Positions 48,401 through 61,495 of a stretch of DNA of 64,000 nt are shown one piece after another. The notes under the pieces are model-generated. The model ran no database searches. It saw only the letters and a list, made by a program, of their open reading frames with translations, and was not told where the DNA came from. Origin of the DNA: Oscheius onirici (lineage: Eukaryota > Nematoda > Chromadorea > Rhabditida > Rhabditidae); contig OW051468.1 of assembly GCA_932521025.1 (NCBI GenBank), positions 5,332,064 to 5,396,063 on the forward strand, in the 5' to 3' direction. The first letter of the stretch is position 1, and each line of letters starts with the position of its first letter. A program made the translations under genes and the position numbers.

Positions 48401-49224
48401 CGCGAATGTTCCGAAAGCCGAGGGAGGAACTCGTGGAGCCATTGATGATCATCCAGCTGTGGGACAAGAACACTTTCAAGAAAGATACCCTCCTTGGAGA
48501 GATGGTCTTTGACATGACGGACTTCAATGAGGGACTCTTGGAGCCGGAAGATGTGGCTCGGTACACGAGAAAGAGGAAGCTGCTCAACCAGGGATGCTGC
48601 AGTATGTCCAGAAGATGCTGTCTCATCCGTTGCTGCTGTTTCTTGAAGGACACTCGCTGTTGTCTGAAGATTCGAAAGAACAGAGATACGCCTCTACCAA
48701 AGGCTCCCGTGAGTGTTTACTCTCTTTGATTTTTTGAATACGAGCACTTGTAGAGATATATTCATCCGGACGAGTCCGAGTCGCTGTCTCTCTTCGAGTC
48801 GGGAACGATCCGCGGCTGGTGGCCGATGCTGAGCAATGAGGTTTCGGACAAGCAGAAGGAAGATGTGGACGCGAAGAAGAAAAAGGACGACGATTACGAT
48901 CCGGACGCTCTCTATGTGATGGGTCTTGTCGAGCTGGAGATGCAGTTGCTGCCACTGGAAGAAGCCAAAGCCGACCCGGTTGGTCGTAAACGCAAAGATC
49001 CGAACCACAGTCCTCATCTGCCCAAGCCGAAACGCTCCAAATGGAACTTGTTCTGGTTCACATCGCGTATCAAGCCTTGCATCTGCTGGTTCTGGCACAA
49101 GATTGGCATCCAGATTCTCTTCTGGATCGTCGTCATCCTGCTCATCTGTCTCTGTCTCTGGGGTCTCGTCGAGAACTGGCCACTCATCATGGGATACACG
49201 CTCAAGTGGGGACAAAAGTCCTAG
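42484..49224 (+). CDS. fer-1: Ferlin (FER-1/dysferlin family)
   Basis: Multi-C2, tail-anchored membrane protein that promotes calcium-triggered membrane fusion; C. elegans FER-1 is needed for fusion of sperm membranous organelles. Thirteen exons (42484-42641, 42682-42898, 42937-43497, 43535-44149, 44188-44649, 44693-45189, 45227-46004, 46043-46336, 46374-46819, 46863-47483, 47524-48199, 48238-48708, 48754-49224) give 2088 residues, close to the family's usual 2000. The acidic/basic N terminus is followed by a C2 domain from WNVLVRIIEGKDLPIG. FerB/FerA-like helical and DysF-type tryptophan/arginine-rich regions follow (YGYDHLGNWVCRG). Later C2 domains include LRVYVVEARGLVSQRRSGLCDPYL and YQLRVAVLHVSDAIP. 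A cysteine-rich loop comes next, then a C-terminal membrane helix (ILFWIVVILLICLCLWGLV). AATAAA at 49288-49293. Confidence 0.95.
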
Positions 49225-49396
49225 GAAGAACAGAAGAAACTTCTTTTACCTATTGTGTTGAACAATTTCCGCTACGTTGTTCTCGTTAATAAACTTGTTT
49301 GAATGCTCTTGTTTCTTTTGTCATTGCATTCATATTGTAGCAAACTCTTGTACCTTTGCAAACTTCTTTGCTTTTCTTTCCCAAACTTGAATTCAG

Positions 49397-50705
49397 TCAA
49401 TCTTTACTGATAACTTCGGCACACAGACATCGATTGACAGGATGTTCGCAATGACAACAAAGACCTGTTACAATCTCGAAATCCTCCGGCAACAAAAAGT
49501 ACGTAATGGCTCTGACCGGATCGGACCAGATGCTGATAAAAACAGAATTCTCGTGAACTTTGACCACGCACATCTGTTCCAAATTGTTCGGCCGTATGAT
49601 GACATAAAAGGACCAGTCGCTGATCTTGCTGTTCAGCTGTCGAGGGTCGAGCTGGCCGAGAATCGAGTCCTCGTGAATGGACGAACTGTACATCAGATTC
49701 GCTTGGAGGTTTTCGAACAGAGTCTCCGTGGACAGTCGACTGATGTTGAAGGTATACTGGGCTATCTTTCTCTCTCCGCGGAGCCATTGCTAAAAAGAAA
49801 TTTAGTTCATAGTCCTTTACAATGTATTCATTGACCCATGTAGTGTTAGGGTATTGGATAAATATCTTACTGATTGTAACGGGTCCCAAACGGTTTGAGA
49901 CTATACCTTGAGAATTTGGTTAATTCCGTAGCTGGTAATGTTCTCTGAGGTTATGGACAGGGTTGTTGATAACAAAGTCATCAGATCCTCATTCCTATAA
50001 TCAGAACTCTGGAAGTCTATCCATTCAACCTGAAGGACTCTCTTTTCCAAAAATATAATAACGGGCTCACATTTTGTACACTTTTTGCCGAGAGAATCTC
50101 GCGGGCCACGAAGTCTTCGATGAACAGCTGATCAAGTTTGCCAACAATCTGTACTTTTGAACGTAGGCTCGAAAGATATGGATCTCACCTCGATGAACTG
50201 ACAAAAGAGTCTCCTATCACAATCAATCGACCCGTAGATTCGGAGATCGGTACATTTTACCTTCAAACATTTGACGGAATCCAGAAGATTCTTTATCGAT
50301 TCATTATCTAATGGGGCCTGAAAACTTGGGCTTTAAAGTGACAGTCACTTACAAAGATGTCAAAGATTCTACAGTGGAAGCTGAACATCCGCAGTTCATT
50401 TCGATTCTCATTAAAGTTTACTCGCGACTTGGATTTTATCTTGATCGTATTGTCCTGAACATAAAATCATCTTTGAATCAACGAAAACTTACAGGTCCGC
50501 ATTGGATGTAAGGAACTTGAAGACTGATCAGACCGTGTCGCTTCTTACATAACGAGTGGATATCTTTGTTGAGCGATTGAAATTGGAGAAACTCCCGGGC
50601 TGGAAGCTAAAGTTATTTTTCCAGAAGAAGTATACAAATTCTGACCTTTTTAGCGATTTGTACTGTTAGCTCAGAAGGGATTCCGTCGAGATCAAAGTAG
50701 GACAT
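49397..50705 (-). CDS. F-box-like protein C (local family)
   Basis: Exons 50705-50646, 50606-50493, 50454-50353, 50317-50189, 50148-50071, 50029-49907, 49789-49397 give 332 residues in phase. The N terminus MSYFDLDGIPSELTVQIAKK, then LPAREFLQFQSLNKDIHSLC, is the same F-box-like helix pattern as copies A and B. An internal GTAAAA (near 50260) looks like a donor but the sequence past it continues the same coherent frame, so I read through. The C terminus has clustered cysteines and histidines (LCCHCEHPVNRCLC), absent from A and B, possibly metal-binding. It converges on the ferlin gene; the stops are 172 bp apart. Role is inferred as for the other copies. Confidence 0.72.
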
Positions 50706-51467
50706 TGCGTCAAAGCAGCTGCCTCCAGACTAAAATGTGATGGGTGAGTGGGGGTGGTGGGGCGGCGGATAAACAACCTGTTGCCAGAGGGGAAATGATT
50801 ACGCACAATCGCGGTTAACTCTCGAAAAGGGGCATTGGAAAAAGAGAATTAAGGGTCACATAGATTAGAAGCACATCCCTTTTACGGAAATGAGCAATGC
50901 GGATCGAATACAAGATTTTTCAGAGAGGACGAGGTATTTGGGAGAGAATGAAGAAATTGGTAATTTTCAACAAATGTTTCAAAAAAGCCAACACATTCGG
51001 AACGAAAACGAGTCTCGGAGCCTGATCGAGAAAGATACGGACTTTTGCCTTCCAGTTGCCCAGCCAGACGGGGGCTCTATCGGTCGCTCTCGTCCGTTTT
51101 CCCCATTTTGCCCTTTGCATCGCACTCTGCTTCCCTGCGTCTCTTTCTGCCATTTTCGTCTCTTTTCGAAAGTCTGCCAGATTATCCCCTAATTTACTGG
51201 TTTTTCTGCACTTTTACCCCCTCGAAAAGGGAACACAAACATTGTCCCTCAGTCTCTCTTTGAGAGTGTTTACGAGACCAATCGATCGTCTATAGCCTCT
51301 GTCCACTTTCCATTGCCTACATCTAACACAAGTCGATAGCCCAAAGCGGCAGACTTTGATGCGAACAGCTCATATGGTGGTCTGCGATAAACAGTCCTGT
51401 CTTTTAGTCACACCCGTCTCTGGAAACCCTTCACACCTCCCGTCCAATCGCTCTTATTTTCAGTAAA
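50706..51467. other. Divergent intergenic region
   Basis: Lies between the starts of F-box-like gene C (-) and the transporter (+) and should contain both promoters. A TTTTCAG at 51456-51462 precedes the transporter ATG by 5 nt. No coding segment seen. Confidence 0.5.
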
Positions 51468-53715
51468 ATGACCAAGGAAATTGCCCATCAGATCGGCATT
51501 TTGAGCTGTATGGCCTACGTCGGCGGTGAGTCTCTCTCCCTTTCCATGATAACGAAAAAAGGACCCCTTATCAGGTGTCTATTCCTGAATTGTGATAACG
51601 GAAAGAAGAATGGTCTTACTGCGGGAACGTTTTCAGTTGCGCGATTTTGACAAATAGTTTCGAGGCGCTTTTTAAGTAGCTCGCAAATATCAAGAAACAC
51701 TTTCCACCAAAAAAGGTTGAAGATTAAGTCAATTTCAGGATGTATCGTCGGCTCTGGCATCTTCATCACTCCGAAATATGTCCTGGACTATACGCGGGAT
51801 GTAACAACTTCTATCATAGTCTGGATTGTCGCTGGACTGATCTCCCTAATTGGTGAGACATTTATAATTTCTGATTCAATTTTTCTCCCCTATAGGAAGC
51901 ATAGCCTATATCGAGCTGGCTACAGCCATTCCGTCCGATGGTGGTGATTACGCCTATCATAATTTTGTTGGTTGGAAGGCAGTGGCTTTCTGCTTCATGC
52001 TCATCACGTCCTTCTTTACCTATCCCGGCTCAACGTCCGTACAAGCTGTGACTTTTGGGGAGTATCTAGTCCAAGGAATTGTTCCGTACGTATCCATTGA
52101 TGATTCGATGAAGAAGCCTCTGGAACACGTGATTGCTGTAGTTCTTCTCGGTAAGCTCAAATAGAATCCATTCTGTGAAAAATAATCGTTACAAGCCTTT
52201 TATGATGTCTAAATACTCCTTATTTCAGTCTTCTGCAGTCTGTTAAACTTCCTCAGTCTCGAGAAGTTTGCCTCTCGTTTTCAAATCATTGTGACTACGG
52301 CAAAACTCGGCGTTCTCTTGGTCATAATGACGGTTGGAGCAGTCGTTTTCTGCACTGGCAGTGAGTTTGTAATTCTTTTTTTTTAACATTTTTTCTAAAT
52401 TTTAGCCAACGAAGCTATCAAGGAACCAGTCGAGCAGCTTCCATTCAGCGTTGGCAACTATGTGATGGCTCTTTATAGCGGAATGTGGGCTTTTGCCGGC
52501 TGGGATATCCTCAACTACGGAATTCCCAGTGTCAAGAATCCGCGTAGAACTCTTCCCATCACTCTCATAACCATTCTGACTCTTGTCACTCTTCTCTACG
52601 TCCTCGTCAATTCAGCATTCTTCATCGTCCTTGGACCTAAAAAGATCCTCGAATCTGAGGCTATAGCCGCTGTAAGTTGTCTAGTTAATGTAATCAAATT
52701 TTCTTTTAGGACTTTGCTCAGAATAGTCTCGGAATCTTTGCCGTGGCTGTACCGTTCGCCACAGCCATCATGCTTCTCGGAACTGTCAATGCCGAGATCT
52801 TTGTCTCTTCTCGCATCATCTTTGAGGCTGCTCGACAGGGGCATCTTCCGCAGTTTCTCTCGGCCGTTCACAAAGGAACCAACAGCTACAGAGCTGCACT
52901 TCTTCTTCAGGTGGGTGGATCTGAACTATAAAAATACCACCCTCAACGAACGATTGAACTGCTTTCTTTTTGAAGTTAGTTTTCTGGCAATTATCCTTTT
53001 ACTTGTCGTTTCTAGTCCAATTCCAACTTCTGCTAGACTTGTCAGGAGTTTATCGTTTTTCAAAATCTGGAGACATTTACAAAGTTTATCAGGGGAGAAC
53101 TCTTGAAATGTGTTGCACACGTCTCGAAAGTGTATAGGTAGAATGATGATTAGAGTTCTTTTGTGGAGATGTTTGTTAGTTTTAGGTTGTTATATGCGAA
53201 CTTTCAGATGGTTGTCAGCGTGGCGATGACCTTTGTCAATGTAGAAACAGTCATCAACTACGTCTCTTTCGTCATGTGGGCTCAAAAATTGATCACTATC
53301 ATCGCCCTATTCTACATCAAATTCAAGCGAATGGAGGTTGATAAGAGTAAGTCTTTCCTCTTAAATCTTAGAGTAAAAACCTTGTTCAGACGTTCTGAGA
53401 ATCCCCCTGCCCATCAGTATTCTCTTCTTCGCCTGTCTCGTCTTCCTCATATTTATCCCATTGGTGACCGAGTTCAAGGTGACCATCATCGGCGTGGGAA
53501 TTGTGGCTTCCGGACTCATCCTCTACTTCATCTTCATCTATCCCAGCCGTCTTCCATCCTTCCTCTACTCCATCAACGACGGTCTTTCCGCCGTCACCTG
53601 TCGTCTTCTCGGCTCCGAGATTCAAAAGGTCGCTCCTCAGAACATTGAGAAGAAACCGGTCGAGCTCGTGGCCGGTGACAGCAAGCCCTCTGATAGTCTT
53701 CTGGAGTCAAACTAG
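51468..53715 (+). CDS. SLC7-type (LAT) amino-acid transporter
   Basis: Plasma-membrane amino-acid exchanger of the L-type light-chain family, which normally pairs with an SLC3 heavy chain. Exons 51468-51525, 51739-51852, 51896-52150, 52229-52360, 52406-52671, 52710-52910, 53208-53346, 53390-53715 give 496 residues. The start MTKEIAHQIGILSCMAYVGG leads into GCIVGSGIFITP, the substrate-binding helix-1 motif. About twelve hydrophobic segments follow, with AFAGWDILNYG in the helix-6 region and a short hydrophilic C-terminal tail. I cannot tell from this sequence which C. elegans aat gene it matches. AATAAA at 53828-53833; the convergent fukutin-like gene ends at 53840, so 3' ends abut. Confidence 0.92.
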
Positions 53716-53839
53716 CCTTAATATTCGCGGGTCTTTTAAATCTCACACAGAAACTGGTCTTCTTTTTCTTTTAAGTTCACTTGCCTTAAACCGTTTGTGA
53801 TTCCTCTTTTCACTTTGTTACTTTTTAAATAAACATAAT

Positions 53840-55872
53840 TTAACCGTAAGTGACATAGACACCTTTCAACTCGCTCTTTTTCCATTTCGAACTCTTCTTC
53901 ACGTTGTAGCCAGATCGATTCCAAGAGTACTTGCTGGTCAAGTGGTCGAGCCTCCAGTTTGGACCGTACTCGAACTCTATCATCTTCTCGGGCGTACATG
54001 TCACCCAAAAAAGACGACCAAGCAGATCGGCAGAACACCATGGATTGTATCTGAACCGGGTCTCTCTAATGGTAATACGAACTCACAGGGGGTACGTATA
54101 CTGGTACTTTTGACCATTACCGGATGTGCCTCCAACATACGATTCATTTTTACCGTTGTTGTACATGAAGAAAATGTCGATGGCCGGACGAGAGTACTGT
54201 CTCGGGAAGACTGTCAATTCGTAGCTGTCATTCACCTAGACTATTTGGCAATGAGGTTTATTGTGAAAGTGGAGCGTATCAAACAGCTTTTGCTCTCAAG
54301 ATCCAATGCAGAACAAAATTATTTGCGTCGTCGTCGACACGGCGCTCGTAAATTGTCAAATATCTTTGACTACGGTCATTATCTCCTCTATTTGAAAAAA
54401 TAAAAAGACTCACAGTTCCCAGTCTTCTATTGATTCTGAAACTGGTTTTGTTCTCTTCGAGTACAGTCAGAAAGTCTGGATTGTATTGTTCAACAAACAC
54501 GGCCAAATCTCAAATGGAAGAAATGTATGGGGTACGAAAAGGAGCAAACCCATGTCCCAAGTGTGAGGAATCAATCCGCATTCCCGATAGTAGCCTGAAG
54601 TTTCGATTATAATTCATTAGAACAGTAGTACCTAAGAGAGTTCCTCCGTTGAGAAATGGGTACATTCCGAACGAGACCAGAAGATCTGACAGTTCACTCA
54701 GAGTGTCGACTGACTGTTGTGGAGGAAGGTAGGAAGAGTTTTTAGACCTTTTCATGTCCAGATTCAAACATGAGACAAGAGACGATCGCTTCCAGTACTC
54801 GGCAAAGAGAAGAGTGTCCGATGGGATCAAGAAGTTTCCCAGACGAAATGTCTCGAGTCTAAGGGACAGTTACTCTCATCCGAAGGACTTACTTCGGAAT
54901 AGCTCTGGTCACATTATCATGGAACATCCAATAGTCTCTTCCTGGTGTATCCTCTTCATACCGAATTACGGTATACTTCTCATGAGTCACATTGTTGAGA
55001 ACGGCAATCCTTAAAGGACGTTCTGAACAAGTTATGATTTTGATACAAGGTTCAGTCTACTCGGAAAGGTACAATTGTTTGCCTGGTAGCTTAGAAGAAA
55101 GGGGACGTCAATGAGAAGAGCCGGGAAAGAAGGCTGAAGGGATTCCAGCACACCTTCACAGTTTAGCTGAAATCCTGATACTGAAAGTGACAGTATTAAC
55201 CTTTAACCTAGAAAGTTTAGTCTCATTTGTAAGCACTTTGTCCGAAAAGTTGGATGAAAGTATTTCTAAGGCCAATCCACCTGTATGGACGGATAGGGAA
55301 ATGGAGCTGCGTTTTACTTTCTTCAACCAGGTACAAAGTGCAATTTTGCCCAGTTTCCCACCCCTGGGTACAAATTTGTGTTTAATCATTTTACTGTTGA
55401 CCTGTTCTAATTATAGTGTAGTCTCAAAGATCCATTTTAAATTGCTCCCAAGTCTCTGTGTGTGTCGGAAGCCTTAATTGGCAATAATAAAGGGAGATTC
55501 CTGAAGACCCCAATAGTTGTTCTTTTGTAACAAGTCGACACAGGAAAAGTAAGAGCGCTAACTTTGTACGACTTTGATAGTTTTGAAGAGGCTGGGGCGA
55601 CAGAGCGAAGTGGTTGATTGAAAGGGAATAATTAACTTTAGCTCTGGAAGGGCTTTGCAAACCTTGTTTCTTTAAAAAGGCTACGGACTATCTTCTGAGA
55701 TTCTACTTGTGAACAAAGTATTCTAAAGCACATGACAGTCCCAACAAACCTTTTTTGTCTTGTTGTGACCCTGCATGAAGTAGCGACTGACGTGGACAAA
55801 GTAGAGCAAAGACATGGTGACAGCACCACAGAGTAGGATCAGCTGTTTCTTTTGGTTCATATTGCTGCTCAT
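53840..55872 (-). CDS. Fukutin/LicD-like Golgi protein
   Basis: Nucleotidyltransferase-fold protein of the fukutin-like (LicD) group, probably modifying glycans in the Golgi. Exons 55872-55750, 55166-55061, 55022-54893, 54858-54632, 54594-54550, 54508-54414, 54235-54087, 54050-53840 give 361 residues with all phases right. Exon 1 is a type II signal anchor (basic NQKKQ, then LILLCGAVTMSLLYFVHV). The core has FLNGGTLLGYYRECGLIPHT and the metal-binding WDMDLAVF (DxD), followed by NPWCSADLLGRLFWV. The first intron (55749-55167, 583 nt) carries a dispersed repeat copy. Joining of exon 1 to the rest rests on phase and topology only; the core is certain. Confidence 0.8.
55441..55515. repeat. Dispersed GT-rich repeat, copy 2
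   Basis: CTCTGTGTGTGTC...GCCTTAATTGGCAATAATAA...GGGAGATT...GAAGA, lying in the first intron of the fukutin-like gene. Its upstream flank ATTTTAAATTGCTCCCAAG is shared with copies 3 and 4. Confidence 0.65.
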
Positions 55873-56201
55873 CTGGAGACTAAATGACCAACTGGGGAGG
55901 CCAACAATAAAAAGAGAGGCGATTAGCCCGTTCACCGTGGATAACAAGTTTAGAGAGGAGGCGAGTCTCGGCAATCGAGACCGTCTTGGGAAAAACGGCG
56001 CTAATGAATCGTCTTTGCTGAATGAGAAACGAGGTGAAATAAAGGGGAGAGTAACAATTATATTTGGGGTGAAGCTCTGGCTGTGGCTTGTTTACAACGC
56101 TCGTGTATACAAAACGAGGAAGGGTCAATCTCATCAAACGCACTCATGATTGTTGCTGGAATTTGAAAGAAAAGGTTTTTTTGTCACTAGTCATTCACTT
56201 T

Positions 56202-56290
56202 AAATTGCTCTCGCGTCTCTCTGTGTGTATGTTTGTGTCTGAAGCTCATATTGACAATAATTGGGGGAGATTTGTGAAGATATGATTGCA
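56202..56290. repeat. Dispersed GT-rich repeat, copy 3
   Basis: AATTGCTCTCGCGTCTCTC, TGTGTGTATGTTTGTGTCTG, then a diverged ATTGACAATAATTGGGGGAG with TTTGTGAAGA. It is alignable with copies 1, 2 and 4 by eye. Confidence 0.6.
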
Positions 56291-56723
56291 TTGGGTGTTT
56301 GAACAGGTCTAGACAAGTCAATTTGCATGTGCGTGGACTTTCATTATTTTTGACTGGGGAGTTTCCAGACGGTAGAAAATCAAGCGCTGGATTAGAAATA
56401 CGGGAAAGCGTTCAAGGGGGTTTCTACTATAACTTCAGCTCCAACGGGGCGATTTCACAATTGGAGAACAGGGATAGAGAAGAAAATGGAATTAGGGACA
56501 GGGAGATCAGCAGGGAAGGGATACAGGGATGACAGGAGGGAAAAGTTAGACAAAAAAAGGGGCCATAGCGTCGGGGACATCGTAAATGGTGAGAAGGAAA
56601 AATGAGATGACAAAGGACAGGGGTAGGAGGAAAATCTGGAAGAAGAGAGAGGACTGGGGACACAGTAACAGAAGAACAGGAAAAGAGCTGATCTGGAGAG
56701 GGATTAGATAGCAAACTGTTATC

Positions 56724-56810
56724 TATCCATTTTATATTGCTCCCATTTCTCTGTGTGTGTGTGTTTGTGTGTCTGAAGCTCTAATTGAGGAGCTCTAATT
56801 GTACGCAAAT
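56724..56810. repeat. Dispersed GT-rich repeat, copy 4
   Basis: TATTGCTCCCATTTCTCTG, a GT run, then TCTGAAGCTCTAATTGAGGA; the distal part has diverged. About 320 bp downstream, 57121-57160 repeats the motif CTTTAGCNCTGGAAGGGCNTTGC seen at 55633-55670, so the longer repeat unit is duplicated. Confidence 0.55.
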
Positions 56811-57245
56811 TAGTTTTTAACAAGTAACTTGACAGGAAAAGCAAGTGCGCGAAGGGTCCTTATGACTTTGGTAGTGTCTTACTGGGACTGTGTGACTGGA
56901 ACAGTGAGGGGAGAAGTGAAGAAGGAAAGGGACAGTAGGACTGAGACTCAATAAAGCTAGGGCCGGACGACCCGTTCAGGTCCTACACTTTGGAATTTGC
57001 TTGGGAGGGAGCGGATTCTAATACAATTTCGGTAGTTTCTTTGGATGGTCAGGGAGAGTAACAAAGGAATGAAAGGGGAATCACGACTAGGGCTCCGTGA
57101 CAGAGCGAAGTCATGAATTTCTACTTTAGCCCTGGAAGGGCGTTGCCAACCTTGTAATATAAAAAACCCAGAAACACGAAAAGTGGAAATAAAAACTGGC
57201 TCCAACAGGCTTATTGTTAATCTTTGCCACAAAAAGTTGGGAAAT

Positions 57246-57390
57246 AATAGAGGTTCATTTTTTTAGGAAGCACGTAAACCGGGAAGTATCGTTGAAAAAG
57301 AGCGCATGCCCGTTTTGTGGCTCCTGGATGAGCACCTGGGAAAAGTTCGGACAACATTTGAGAAGAAAACCGACGTCAACGGAATTTGTA
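57246..57390 (+). pseudogene. Zinc-finger exon fragment
   Basis: An open stretch after a TTTTTTAG acceptor encodes KHVNREVSLKKSACPFCG and WEKFGQHLRRKPTSTEF, ending at GTAAGG. The CPFC...F..H arrangement resembles the first fingers of the zinc-finger pair at 22.9-27.8 kb. No flanking exons were found. It may be a relic or an exon of a gene broken by repeats. Confidence 0.35.
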
Positions 57391-57430
57391 AGGATTTTCA
57401 TCCTTCAAGTTTTCGCAATCCATCCTTTCA

Positions 57431-57830
57431 CAGGGGTGGACATTAATTAGTTGGAACTGCGATCTAGCGTCGTTCAGATAGATCATCTGCGTCTGATTTT
57501 TTGGCTCAAGTTAGCCCTACGGAAGGCGGTTCTTACCCTATAATATCAATTAATTTGCTTTATTTATGTGGTTTTACAGGCCGGTTTAGTGCTATCAGAT
57601 TGTTGACAGATTAGGCCGAAAAGTTTTTTTCTTATCCCAGTTTTGGTCGGATGAACTTTTGGCATGCGCGATGAAAAGATGGGAGTATCGTGGGTAAAGA
57701 AAAAACTTTTCGGCCTAATGATGTTTTACAATCTGATAGTTCATGACAAGATCTTTTCAATGCCGTCGAGATATCGAAGCTAACTTTTAAGATCACGGAG
57801 ATATGCGAGTTTTAAAATGCCCCAAAAATG
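57431..57830. mobile_element. Diverged foldback element related to the collagen-intron element
   Basis: Starts CAGGGGTGGACATTAATTA, shares GGAAGGCGG...ATAATATCAA...AATTTGCT and GAAAAGTTTTTT...TCTTATCCCAGTTTTG with 31747-32480. Internally 57588-57640 is repeated inverted at about 57690-57743. The right terminus is not recognisable, so the boundary is approximate. Confidence 0.55.
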
Positions 57831-57991
57831 GGTTGACAGGAGAGCAGGCGGGCTATGTCGTTATCTTTGAAAACGATATTGTTATGCTGAACAGCTAACT
57901 TTGCCTATCACAGAACAACAGGGATGACTGCTATCTTCTCGGCAGGGAAGTGGGGTAGTTGACTTTAGCCCCGCGAAACCGGAAACGGTGA

Positions 57992-58013
57992 CTTTAGCCC
58001 CGCGGGGCTAAAG
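57992..58013. repeat. 22-bp perfect palindrome
   Basis: CTTTAGCCCCG followed directly by its exact complement. A half-copy (CTTTAGCCCCGCG) lies 29 bp upstream at 57963. It abuts the receptor fragment and an A-tract. Confidence 0.6.
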
Positions 58014-58022
58014 TAAAAAAAA

Positions 58023-58499
58023 AACTATGTGAATCTCATCATCAGTCCAGCCTTCATCTTGATCATTCTTTGCGTTATTGGAATCTTCTGGGAACCCATC
58101 AAGCCCAGCAATTATATGGAAAGTGTTAGTTATTAATTCTATGAGTTATCCATTGAAAAATCAGCTAAATTTGGGCTACCAAGCTATTTTGGCTTTGATG
58201 TTTGTGGCTGGAAATATTAATACACAGGTGAGAAGCGCAGAAAACTGCTAAAAAAAGACCATCAGGAAATTCCGAAAATCAACAACCTGGATCTTTTGTG
58301 TAGGTTTTAGATCTAATTCTAACTGTACAGTAAACTCTAACCTTTTCATCCATATATCTCATGGTCAACCTCTGCATCATAACTGTTGCCAGTTTGTCGA
58401 TACTGATTGCTGGAAAGCTCATTGGAAAAATCGAGAAGAAGAATCCCTCGATGTGAGCCGTTTTTACAAGAGGTTGCGTGATATTCAGACCGACTTGAC
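58023..58499 (+). pseudogene. Truncated Cys-loop receptor (M1-M3 only)
   Basis: Exon 58023-58124 encodes an M1 helix (YVNLIISPAFILIILCVIGI). A 40-nt intron leads to 58165-58227, an M2-like helix (LNLGYQAILALMFVAGN). A 38-nt intron leads to 58266 onward (EIPKINNLDLF). M3 (IYLMVNLCIITVASLSILIA) is readable about 60 bp later, but only after a frame break I cannot resolve with a normal intron. The frame stops soon after, so the ligand-binding domain and M4 are absent. It resembles channel subunits such as the one at 39.3 kb only in plan. I infer a gene fragment, its 5' part lost to the repeat-rich stretch. Confidence 0.5.
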
Positions 58500-58651
58500 T
58501 CCGTTTCATCGCTGGCAAACATTTGAATCTCGTGCATTTTCACGGCTGGCGCTCTGACCAACTTCATCTACATTTTGTCTTGAAGAGTCTGTAAAAAGAA
58601 AGCTTTATAGCAAGAATAAAATTAATAACAAAGTAAAATCAACAAAAATAT

Positions 58652-60867
<2,216 letters not shown>

Positions 60868-61084
60868 CTGAAAGACTAAATTTATGGGAACTTCTCGATA
60901 AATTCCAACCTGTATCCCAGGGGGAAAAGAAAACTGACTTGCCTTAGGATTGAAAAAGCAGCTTCGAAAATATGTACCGTATGCAATTTCACAATTTGAG
61001 CGGGGTAAAAATGAATGACGCAATTGCGTACTTTGAAGATGTTCTTCATCACCTGACCAAAATGATTTTTTCTCCAACAAAAAG

Positions 61085-61495
61085 TTTGGTAATACTCGAG
61101 CTGGCAACCCCCTAAGTTCAAAATTTTAGCGCGTCAACCCCCTGGTGTTCAGTTTTGATGTTTTTACCCATTTTCCACTATTTTTTTCACTTTCTTAGTA
61201 TGTTTATCGAATTCTACGCCTAAAACAACCCCTACAACGTGAAAACTGCTCAAAATTTGAGTGAAATCGGCAATTTTTGCCCACTATTGTTCCCACGAGT
61301 TTTCTTCGAAAATCAAAGGTTTTTCCTTGCTGTTTTCACGTTGTAGGGGTTGTTTTAGGCGTAGAATTCGATAAACATACTAAGAAAGTAAAAAAAAATA
61401 GTGGAAAATGGGTAAAAACATCAAAACTGAACACCTGGGGGTTGACGCGCTAAAAATTTTGAACTTAGGGGGTTGCCAGCTCGAGTATTACCAAA
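61085..61495. mobile_element. Foldback element (long inverted repeats)
   Basis: Arms of about 160 bp at 61086-61246 and 61332-61494 are near-perfect inverted copies (outer sequence TTGGTAATACTCGAGCTGGC) around an 85-bp spacer. No coding capacity. Sequence is unrelated to the collagen-intron element. It lies about 220 bp upstream of the TGS1 start. Confidence 0.8.

Noticed and set aside
50207..50260. GTAAAA donor in F-box-like gene C
   Set aside because: Reading through gives a coherent frame that joins the next exon in phase; splicing at the nearby GATAG leads to a stop.
61068..61107. TGS1 starting at the Met at 61107
   Set aside because: That Met lies inside the foldback element, and the intervening residues do not resemble TGS1.
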